A stretch of 24,272 nucleotides of DNA from HGM05232 sp036661515 (GTDB lineage: Bacteria > Bacteroidota > Bacteroidia > Bacteroidales > Muribaculaceae): positions 1 through 24,272 of the forward strand of contig JAVWYO010000028.1 in the NCBI GenBank assembly GCA_036661515.1, in the 5' to 3' direction. Shown piece after piece: positions 17,841 through 24,272 of this stretch. Made by a program: the position numbers and the translations under genes. The notes beneath the pieces were generated by a model. That model saw nothing but the letters and a program-made list of their open reading frames with translations, was not told where the DNA came from and searched no databases. Position 1 is the first letter of the stretch. Each line of letters begins with the position of its first letter.

Positions 17841-18776
17841 ATGGGAAAAGTAAATTCTAAAGAAATAGCTACGCTATTAGAAGATCAATTATTAGTTTGG
17901 GATACTGCTAAGAATAATTATGATGCTCTAAAAGGTGTGAATGTCAAAGAATTGAAGTTAGGACAATCTACCGTTAAGGTGCAGTTTAATCCAGCGCGTA
18001 TTACCTCTTCGGCGGCAAAGGTTGACACTAAATCACTAAAAGAACGCAAGTGTTTTTTGTGCAAAGCCAATCTTCCTGCTGTTCAAAAAGGTATTGCTTG
18101 GGGCGATAACTACACCATTTTGGTAAATCCGTTTCCTATTTTCCCAAAACATCTTACTATTCCTTGCAATGACCATGTCGATCAACGAATATTATCGCGT
18201 ATTGGCGATATGATGGAAATTGCTACCGATCTTGATGAATATACACTCTTTTATAATGGACCTAAATGTGGAGCTTCGGCACCCGACCACATGCACTTCC
18301 AAGCTGGTAATAAAGGATTCCTTACTATTGAAGAGGATATAAAGAAAGGTGAAAAAATTGCTGTTAAAGCCGAAGGCAAAGCATCTTTGAGCAAAATTAA
18401 AGGGCTTTCTCATTCAACGTTTGTAATAGAAACTACTTCAATTAGCGATGGTGTAAGATTATTTAAGAGCCTTTATAATGCCCTTACAATCCCCGAAGGG
18501 GAACCAGAACCAATGTTGAATATATTGTGCTGGTATGAAGCAGGAACATGGATTGTGGTAGTTTTCCCTCGCAAGAAACATCGTCCTTCATGCTATTTTG
18601 CTGAAGGTGATGATAATATCTTGTTGAGTCCTGCCTCTGTGGATATGGGAGGCGTATTTATAACGCCACTCGAAAAAGATTTCTCGAAAATCAGCGATGT
18701 CGATATAAAGAAAATACTCGATGAGGTGTGCCTAAGTGACCGAGAAGCCGATGAAATAATTAATCGTATTAAATAA
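17841..18776 (+). CDS. DUF4922 HIT-like protein (putative nucleotidyltransferase/phosphorylase)
   Basis: This 311-residue soluble protein has no signal peptide. The central signature DHMHFQAG places H150, H152 and Q154 in the H-x-H-x-Q pattern of the HIT superfamily branch that includes Ap4A phosphorylase and plant GDP-L-galactose phosphorylase. In those enzymes the middle histidine carries the nucleotidyl intermediate. Upstream features also fit: CFLC at 71-74, typical of a small zinc site, and ILVNPFPIFPKHLTI at about 93-107, the strand that builds the nucleotide pocket. The C-terminal part (about 180-305) is a second, less conserved alpha/beta half. The reaction could be transfer or phosphorolysis of a nucleotide-sugar or dinucleotide, but the substrate is unknown. 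It lies tightly between the glycosyltransferase and SpoIID genes. Confidence 0.78.
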   Translation: MGKVNSKEIATLLEDQLLVWDTAKNNYDALKGVNVKELKLGQSTVKVQFNPARITSSAAKVDTKSLKERKCFLCKANLPAVQKGIAWGDNYTILVNPFPIFPKHLTIPCNDHVDQRILSRIGDMMEIATDLDEYTLFYNGPKCGASAPDHMHFQAGNKGFLTIEEDIKKGEKIAVKAEGKASLSKIKGLSHSTFVIETTSISDGVRLFKSLYNALTIPEGEPEPMLNILCWYEAGTWIVVVFPRKKHRPSCYFAEGDDNILLSPASVDMGGVFITPLEKDFSKISDVDIKKILDEVCLSDREADEIINRIK

Positions 18777-18784
18777 TTAAGTCT

Positions 18785-20098
18785 ATGAATATACCTCAAG
18801 TCAAGGTAGGAATTATGAATGAGCCTACTATAAAATTTGTTCTTAATAACGACTACACCGTAAATGGTGCTGTGGTTAATGGTGTGAAACAGGTTGAAAT
18901 AAATGAGGGTAAAATTTCATGGCTTGGTTCTCTTTATGACGAATTAATTTTTGAACCTACTAACGTTGATAGTGATTCTTTTGAGCTTTTTGATGTTACA
19001 ATTGGTGTTAATTTTCATTGGGAACGTAAAGAAAATCAAAGTTTTCGTGGAGCGCTACATTTAATTATAGAAAACCAAAAGATAACGGCTATTAATGTCC
19101 TGTCTGTTGAGGAATATCTTTTGAGTGTTATTTCTTCCGAAATGAGTGCATCAGCGTCTTTAGAGCTATTAAAAGCCCATGCCGTAATTTCTCGGAGCTG
19201 GCTCCTTGCACAAATTGAAAAAAACAAGAAAATCGTTGCAAGTGATACTAAATATGTTGCAAGCGAGATTGCTGAGGGCGAGATGATTAAATGGTATGAC
19301 CGCGAAGACCATATTAATTTTGATGTATGTGCCGATGACCACTGTCAGCGATATCAAGGCATCACGCGTGCGTCCACTAAAAAAGTGGAGCAAGCTATCA
19401 AAGAAACTTGGGGCGAAGTAGTGATGTATAATGGTGAACTTTGCGATGCACGATTCTCAAAATGTTGCGGTGGAGTGTATGAGGAGTTTGAAAATTGTTG
19501 GGAACCTATCCATTACAAATATCTCGAAGCTCGTCATGATGGTGAAGATGAAATGAATTTTCCCGACTTAACTATCGAAGCAAATGCCGAAAAATGGATT
19601 TTGTCATCTCCAAAGGCTCATTGTAATACTACCGACGCAAAGATTCTATCACAAGTACTCAACAATTACGACCAAGAGACTACTGATTTCTATCGTTGGA
19701 AGGTTGAATATACCCAAGATGAATTATCAAAACTTATAAAGGAGCGTTCAGGCATAGATTACGGTAATATTATAGATATGCAACCAATTGCAAGAGGCAC
19801 ATCAGGACGACTTCATAAAATGAAAATAATTGGTGATAAGAAAACTCTAATTATTGGCAAGGAACTTGAAATACGTCGCACACTCTCCTCATCTCACCTT
19901 TATAGCTCCGCATTTGTTGTTGAGCGTAAAGAGATAGAAGATGGTGTACCACAACGATTTGTTTTGCGTGGTGCTGGGTGGGGACATGGCGTTGGATTAT
20001 GCCAAATTGGTGCTGCTGTAATGGGCGAAAAAGGATATAAATACAAACAAATATTATTGCATTATTTTATAAATGCAAATATTAATAACCTCTATTAA
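18785..20098 (+). CDS. SpoIID/LytB-domain protein without signal peptide
   Basis: This 437-residue protein belongs to the lytic-transglycosylase-like SpoIID family, which cleaves glycan strands already stripped of peptides. The core motif VISSEMSASASLELLKAHAV spans about 115-134, with E119 at the position of the SpoIID catalytic glutamate. The closing motif GWGHGVGLCQIGA includes H401. The usual HSTSGG-like segment is replaced by SKCCGG near 229, and more cysteines and histidines follow, so a metal or redox site is possible. The start at ATG 18785 gives VKVGIM within ten residues. No hydrophobic leader is present, unlike secreted SpoIID proteins, so cytoplasmic action on imported fragments is plausible. 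It starts 8 bases after the DUF4922 gene and ends 7 bases before the AmpG-like gene. Confidence 0.82.
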   Translation: MNIPQVKVGIMNEPTIKFVLNNDYTVNGAVVNGVKQVEINEGKISWLGSLYDELIFEPTNVDSDSFELFDVTIGVNFHWERKENQSFRGALHLIIENQKITAINVLSVEEYLLSVISSEMSASASLELLKAHAVISRSWLLAQIEKNKKIVASDTKYVASEIAEGEMIKWYDREDHINFDVCADDHCQRYQGITRASTKKVEQAIKETWGEVVMYNGELCDARFSKCCGGVYEEFENCWEPIHYKYLEARHDGEDEMNFPDLTIEANAEKWILSSPKAHCNTTDAKILSQVLNNYDQETTDFYRWKVEYTQDELSKLIKERSGIDYGNIIDMQPIARGTSGRLHKMKIIGDKKTLIIGKELEIRRTLSSSHLYSSAFVVERKEIEDGVPQRFVLRGAGWGHGVGLCQIGAAVMGEKGYKYKQILLHYFINANINNLY

Positions 20099-20105
20099 TA
20101 ATAAC

Positions 20106-21986
20106 ATGAATAACTTAAAGAAAAAATCTCCGTGGGCTTGGATTCCTACGTTGTATTTTGCACAAGGACTTCCCTATGTTGCGGTTATGACGATTTCAGT
20201 GATAATGTACAAGCGTCTTGGTATTTCTAATACCGACATTGCATTATATACCAGCTGGTTATACCTCCCTTGGGTTATAAAACCATTTTGGAGCCCGTTT
20301 GTTGACCTTCTAAAAACAAAACGTTGGTGGGTGCTCACGATGCAATTAATCATTGGACTTGGACTTGCGGGAATAGCATTCCTTATTCCAACGCCATTCT
20401 TTTTCCAATTGACCCTTGCTGTATTCTGGCTTGTTGCATTCACTTCGGCTACTCACGATATTGCAGCCGATGGATTTTATATGCTTGCCCTCACCGAACA
20501 TGAGCAATCACTCTATGTGGGTATTCGTAGCACATTCTATCGTGTAGCCACTATTGCTGGACAAGGATTGCTTGTTATTTTAGCTGGAGTTATTGAGTCT
20601 AATTCAGGGCTTGCTCCTTCAACACTTAGCATAGAAGCTGACCCGACTTATAAAAACGAAATAACGATTCCCGATTTTAAGGGAGTGGATTTGAACTCAA
20701 ATGCTGAGATGCACTTTGTATATACATCGCCTAAAGTAAAAGTTGGTACAGAACTTGCCGATGGTGTAACAAAGACACAAATCGATTCAGTGCAGAATTT
20801 AGTAAAAGAATTAAATATTAATAATGGTTTTATTGTTAATGAAACCCATAAAAATGCTGCCACAGCTTCAAATATTCTTGAAAGTACTGGGCCAGGTGCA
20901 TTTGGTCAATGGTTAAAAAATACTTTTGGTGAACCACGCGACCCTGAAGCTGGGAAATATGTAAATAATATTGCTGTTGTTGCCGTTTGTCTTTCTAAGC
21001 AACCCGCCGAAGGCGAAACAATAGTTCTTAATACAAATCACAAGGGTGATGCGAGTATATCGCTTATTCAAGGAGATCGTTTTGAATTTAATGCGTCAAA
21101 CTGGAACACTCCTGCCTACATGGTAGTTCAAGCCGACCACAAGCTCAAAACTGTTGCGCTTGCTTCTTTTGAAGGGACATCGGGAAATATACCTTTTGCT
21201 TGGCTAATCGTATTCTGCACGCTATCAGGATTCTTCTTAATTGTATGTCTATATCACACATGGTCTTTGCCTGTTCCTAAGTCGGATCATGGTGCTAAGA
21301 ACCTAAGTGCATCAAATATTTTCAAAGAGTTCTTTGAAACATTTAAGACATTCTTCCAAAAGGACCAAATTTGGGTGGCTATTGCCTTTATGTTGTTATA
21401 TCGTCTGCCTGAAGCTCAACTTGTGAAACTAATAAATCCATTCCTCCTTGATCCTCGTGACATAGGTGGTCTTGGGTTAACTACTCAACAAGTAGGAATC
21501 GTATATGGCACCATTGGTATCATTGGACTGACACTTGGTGGTATCATTGGTGGTATTGTGGCTGCAAAAGGTGGACTTAAAAAATGGCTATGGCCTATGG
21601 CTTGGAGTATATCTTTAACTTGCGCAACATTTGTTTATTTAAGTGTCGTACAACCCGAAGATCTTCTTTCAATCAATATTTGTGTATTTATAGAACAATT
21701 TGGTTACGGATTTGGATTTACTGCTTATATGCTATACATGATTTATTTTGCCGAAGGCGAACACAAAACGGCTCATTATGCTATGTGTACGGCGTTTATG
21801 GCTCTTGGTATGATGCTACCGGGCATGGCAGCTGGTTGGCTTGAAGAATTAATTGGATATAAACATTTCTTCTACTGGGTGATGATATGCTGTGCTGCTA
21901 CTATTGCAGTGTGTGCATTTATTAAAGTAGATCCATCATTTGGTCGTAAATTACCTGAAGAAGAAAACGAAAAAATCGAAGAATAA
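20106..21986 (+). CDS. AmpG-like MFS muropeptide permease with large periplasmic insertion
   Basis: This 626-residue integral membrane protein starts at ATG 20106 (MNNLKKKSPWAWIPTLYFAQ). An in-frame ATG at 20073 would overlap the SpoIID gene by 26 bases and adds nothing recognisable. AmpG features include TLYFAQGLPY in the first segment, WVIKPFWSPFVDLL, HDIAADGFYMLAL and FRDIGG-like spacing (DPRDIGGLGL) later. Five membrane segments precede an extra hydrophilic block at about 173-365. With the N-terminus inside, the block faces the periplasm. Its end resembles a Calx-beta/cadherin-like beta-sandwich (LSKQPAEGETIVL, FNASNWNTPAYMVV). Hydrophobic segments resume at IPFAWLIVFC. The expected role is proton-driven import of GlcNAc-anhydroMurNAc or related muropeptides and disaccharides. 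It is about 130 residues longer than E. coli AmpG. Confidence 0.82.
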   Translation: MNNLKKKSPWAWIPTLYFAQGLPYVAVMTISVIMYKRLGISNTDIALYTSWLYLPWVIKPFWSPFVDLLKTKRWWVLTMQLIIGLGLAGIAFLIPTPFFFQLTLAVFWLVAFTSATHDIAADGFYMLALTEHEQSLYVGIRSTFYRVATIAGQGLLVILAGVIESNSGLAPSTLSIEADPTYKNEITIPDFKGVDLNSNAEMHFVYTSPKVKVGTELADGVTKTQIDSVQNLVKELNINNGFIVNETHKNAATASNILESTGPGAFGQWLKNTFGEPRDPEAGKYVNNIAVVAVCLSKQPAEGETIVLNTNHKGDASISLIQGDRFEFNASNWNTPAYMVVQADHKLKTVALASFEGTSGNIPFAWLIVFCTLSGFFLIVCLYHTWSLPVPKSDHGAKNLSASNIFKEFFETFKTFFQKDQIWVAIAFMLLYRLPEAQLVKLINPFLLDPRDIGGLGLTTQQVGIVYGTIGIIGLTLGGIIGGIVAAKGGLKKWLWPMAWSISLTCATFVYLSVVQPEDLLSINICVFIEQFGYGFGFTAYMLYMIYFAEGEHKTAHYAMCTAFMALGMMLPGMAAGWLEELIGYKHFFYWVMICCAATIAVCAFIKVDPSFGRKLPEEENEKIEE

Positions 21987-23215
21987 TGAAAAAAATTATA
22001 TTATCGTTAGCAATTGGGCTAACTGCTATCTGCATGAGTGCTATTACCAAGCCTGGTATCGAAGTCCTCAGAGATAATAACTTCAAGCAACTTGAAGGAA
22101 AGAGGGTGGGACTTATTACGAATCCTACTGGAGTAGATAACGCTTTAAAATCAACAGTTGACATCTTGCATGAAGCAAAAAATGTCAAGTTGATTGCCCT
22201 TTATGGTCCAGAGCATGGTGTGCGTGGAGATGTTCATGCTGGTGACCATGTATCTAATTTCACTGACCCTGCAACTGGCGTAAAAGTATTTTCTCTTTAT
22301 GGGAAAACACGTCGCCCAAGCAAGGAAGTCCTAAAAGATGTAGATGTGCTTATTTATGATATACAAGACAATGGCTGTCGTTCATTTACTTTTATTAGTA
22401 CCATGGGCGTTGCAATGGACGCTTGTGCTGAATATGGCATTGAATTTATGGTACTCGACCGCCCTAATCCTATTGGGGGAAATAAAGTCGAAGGTAACCT
22501 TGTTGAGCCTAAATATGAATCTTTCGTAAGCCAATTTGCAATCCCTTATCTTTATGGTTTGACACCTGGAGAGCTTGCAATAATGCTGAATGAAGAAAAT
22601 ATGCTTAAAGGTGGAAAGAAAGTAAAATTATCTGTTATTCCAATGAATGGCTGGACGCGTGATATGAATTTTAGCGCTACGGGTATGCCTTGGGTGCTTC
22701 CTTCTCCTCACATGCCTCAAGCAGAATCATCTTATTATTATCCAGTTTCTGGTATTCTTGGTGAACTTGGATATATGTCAATAGGTGTAGGTTACACTCT
22801 TCCGTTCCAATTATTTTGCTCATCATGGATAAATGCCGAAAAATTTGCCACTGATATGAATAGCCTAAATTTGCCTGGAATGATGTTCCGCCCTATACAC
22901 ATCAAACCTTTCTATTCGACAGGCAAAGGCGAGAATTTACAAGGCATTCAAGCATATATCACAAATTATGATGATGCAAATCTTACTCTTACTCAATTCT
23001 ATGTTATGCAAGAATTAGCTAAGATGTATCCTGCTCACAAAACATTTGTACATGCCGATTCTACTCGCTTCAGCATGTTTGACAAAGTTTGTGGTAGTGA
23101 CCAAATAAGAAAACGCTTTGCTAAAAATCATAATGTTGCCGATATAATTGAATATTGGAACAAAGATGTTAACGCATTTAAAGAAAAATCCCAAAAATAT
23201 TATCTATATAAATAG
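21986..23215 (+). CDS. namZ: DUF1343 exo-beta-N-acetylmuramidase (NamZ-type)
   Basis: This 409-residue exported protein has a signal peptide (MKKIILSLAIGLTAICMSA). The cysteine at 16 does not sit in a proper lipobox, so a soluble periplasmic form is more likely than a lipoprotein. Family landmarks are VGLITNPTGVD (41-51), LYGPEHGVRGD (72-82, with E76 and H77 in the active-site region), DIQDNGCRSFTFI and LDRPNPIGG, followed by VEGNLVEP. NamZ enzymes of Bacillus and Tannerella remove MurNAc from the non-reducing end of peptide-free peptidoglycan glycan. This fits a position downstream of the amidase activities and next to the AmpG-like carrier. The ATG overlaps the preceding stop in a TAATG, indicating translational coupling. 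Length and motifs match complete family members. Confidence 0.85.
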   Translation: MKKIILSLAIGLTAICMSAITKPGIEVLRDNNFKQLEGKRVGLITNPTGVDNALKSTVDILHEAKNVKLIALYGPEHGVRGDVHAGDHVSNFTDPATGVKVFSLYGKTRRPSKEVLKDVDVLIYDIQDNGCRSFTFISTMGVAMDACAEYGIEFMVLDRPNPIGGNKVEGNLVEPKYESFVSQFAIPYLYGLTPGELAIMLNEENMLKGGKKVKLSVIPMNGWTRDMNFSATGMPWVLPSPHMPQAESSYYYPVSGILGELGYMSIGVGYTLPFQLFCSSWINAEKFATDMNSLNLPGMMFRPIHIKPFYSTGKGENLQGIQAYITNYDDANLTLTQFYVMQELAKMYPAHKTFVHADSTRFSMFDKVCGSDQIRKRFAKNHNVADIIEYWNKDVNAFKEKSQKYYLYK

Positions 23216-23225
23216 ATATTGTATT

Positions 23226-24272
23226 ATGAACGAACAATATAAGAATTACCTCAATCTCATAAAAGATTTTATCCCCGACGATAGGGTTTACACCGACGAT
23301 TTGCATTTGTTGGCGTGGGGTACTGATGCTGGTTTTTATAGAATGATTCCTAAAATCGTTATTCGATCAAAGAATGAGGAAGAGGTCTCAAAATTATTAA
23401 AACTCGCCGATAGGTATAATCTGCCTGTAACATTTCGTGCAGCAGGAACGAGTTTATCGGGTCAAGCAATTAGTGATTCTATATTGATTGTTGCAGGTAA
23501 GAATTGGGAAAAATATAAAGTATCTGATGATGCTAAGAGCATTACGATGCAACCCGGAATTATTGGTGAACGTGTCAATGAGATTTTAAAACCTTATAAT
23601 CGCATCTTTGCGCCCGATCCTGCCTCAAAAAAATCGGCTATGGTTGGTGGAATTGTTGTCAATAATGCGTCGGGCATGAACTGTGGCACTCACGCTAATA
23701 GCGATAGAGAATTATATTCTTTGCGTATAGTCTTTGCCGATGGACAGATTCTTGACACTGGTAATGAGCAAAGTCGTGAATCATTTAAGAAGAATAATTC
23801 TGCCTTTATAGAAAAAATTGAAGAGATACGCGACAGAGTAATGGCCGATGAACAATTGGTAAAACGCATTAGATATAAATATGCAATAAAGAATGTTACG
23901 GGACTTAATATATACCCATTTGTTCTTTTTACTGATGTTTTCGACATAATTACACACCTATTAGTTGGTTCTGAAGGCACTTTGGCTTTTATTTCTGAAT
24001 TGACGATGGCTACAAGTCATAACTACCCTTATTCAGCAAGTGCTATGCTCTATTTCAAAGATATGAAAGAGGCTTGCAAGGCTGTTGTAGCTATGAAAAA
24101 TGTGCCTGTCCATGGGGCTGAATTACTGGATAAGAAATCATTGTCTTCGGTTAATGATGAAACGGGTGTTGGTCTCACTGCTATATTAACGGAGACAAAA
24201 GCTGATAGCAAAGAGGAACTCGAAAAAAATATTGAGGAGTATAAGTTCCGCGAGGCGTTGAAAGATGCCATG
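23226..24272 (+). CDS. FAD-linked oxidase, D-lactate/glycolate dehydrogenase type (partial, 3' end beyond window)
   Basis: This frame opens at ATG 23226, 10 bases after namZ, and runs 349 codons to the right edge without a stop. Residues about 38-250 form the VAO/PCMH-type FAD-binding domain: IRSKNEEEVSKLLKLAD, then PVTFRAAGTSLSGQ, IFAPDPASK, GGIVVNNASGMNCGTHAN and LLVGSEGTLAFISE. The FAD-oxidase C-terminal domain begins near SHNYPYSASAMLYF. Bacteroidota members often continue into an iron-sulfur (GlpC-like) half, giving proteins above 900 residues; that part would lie outside the window. Substrates in the family are D-lactate, glycolate and other D-2-hydroxy acids. D-lactate is the attractive choice here because it is the leaving group when the MurNAc ether is cleaved in peptidoglycan recycling. 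That choice is inference from context. Confidence 0.82.
   Translation, partial: MNEQYKNYLNLIKDFIPDDRVYTDDLHLLAWGTDAGFYRMIPKIVIRSKNEEEVSKLLKLADRYNLPVTFRAAGTSLSGQAISDSILIVAGKNWEKYKVSDDAKSITMQPGIIGERVNEILKPYNRIFAPDPASKKSAMVGGIVVNNASGMNCGTHANSDRELYSLRIVFADGQILDTGNEQSRESFKKNNSAFIEKIEEIRDRVMADEQLVKRIRYKYAIKNVTGLNIYPFVLFTDVFDIITHLLVGSEGTLAFISELTMATSHNYPYSASAMLYFKDMKEACKAVVAMKNVPVHGAELLDKKSLSSVNDETGVGLTAILTETKADSKEELEKNIEEYKFREALKDAM

Noticed and set aside
20073..20105. Upstream ATG at 20073 as the start of the AmpG-like permease
   Set aside because: It overlaps the end of the SpoIID gene by 26 bases; the ATG at 20106 begins directly before the family's first conserved segment.
22031..22036. Lipoprotein cleavage site in the NamZ signal peptide (cysteine 16)
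   Set aside because: The residues before the cysteine (TAI) do not form a lipobox; ordinary signal peptidase cleavage after CMSA is more likely.
1..24272. Mobile element, phage, CRISPR, tRNA or rRNA content
   Set aside because: No transposase, integrase, terminal inverted repeats, regularly spaced repeats or recognisable structural RNA genes were seen.

Overview
The window is AT-rich and looks like a member of the Bacteroidales (phylum Bacteroidota). Three proteins end in type IX secretion (T9SS) sorting domains of the YPNP type. Several intergenic regions carry the Bacteroidota -7 promoter element TAnnTTTG. The left-edge gene encodes the TPR/single-membrane-span/helix-turn-helix regulator type common in this phylum, and DUF4922 and DUF1343 proteins are present. 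I see no rRNA, tRNA, CRISPR array, insertion sequence or phage gene.

Layout. (1) Positions 1-1826, minus strand: a TPR membrane regulator, truncated by the window edge, with a good divergent promoter. (2) 2024-2464: an orphan 146-residue helical protein of unknown function, then a 424-base gap holding a terminator and a promoter. (3) 2889-12042: five genes in one direction with gaps of 7-17 bases. They encode a secreted phosphodiester glycosidase (NAGPA-type) followed by two copies of a two-gene module, an exported beta-propeller protein plus a T9SS-secreted zinc amidase (Amidase_3). A long hairpin ends the unit. (4) 12244-13080: a single gene for a BadF/NAGK-type N-acetylhexosamine kinase, followed by a perfect hairpin terminator. 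(5) 13310 to the right edge: a probable seven-gene operon encoding an amidase-like/golvesin-like exported protein, a two-domain family 2 glycosyltransferase, a DUF4922 HIT-like protein, a leaderless SpoIID/LytB-domain protein, an AmpG-like permease, a NamZ-type DUF1343 exo-N-acetylmuramidase and the start of a FAD-linked D-lactate/glycolate-type dehydrogenase.

Together this reads as a locus for taking apart peptidoglycan and reusing the pieces. Secreted or surface amidases cut stem peptides from glycan. NamZ trims terminal MurNAc from denuded glycan. The AmpG-like carrier imports muropeptides or amino-sugar disaccharides. The kinase phosphorylates GlcNAc and/or MurNAc. The dehydrogenase could oxidise D-lactate released when MurNAc-6-phosphate is cleaved. 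The individual families are known; the combination is the notable point. The least explained parts are the secreted phosphodiester glycosidase (possibly aimed at teichoic-acid-like or GlcNAc-1-phosphate linkages), the paired beta-propellers, the leaderless SpoIID protein, the AmpG-like permease with a large extra periplasmic domain, and the glycosyltransferase/HIT-like pair. No MurQ etherase or NagZ is encoded in the window, so the pathway is incomplete as seen here.
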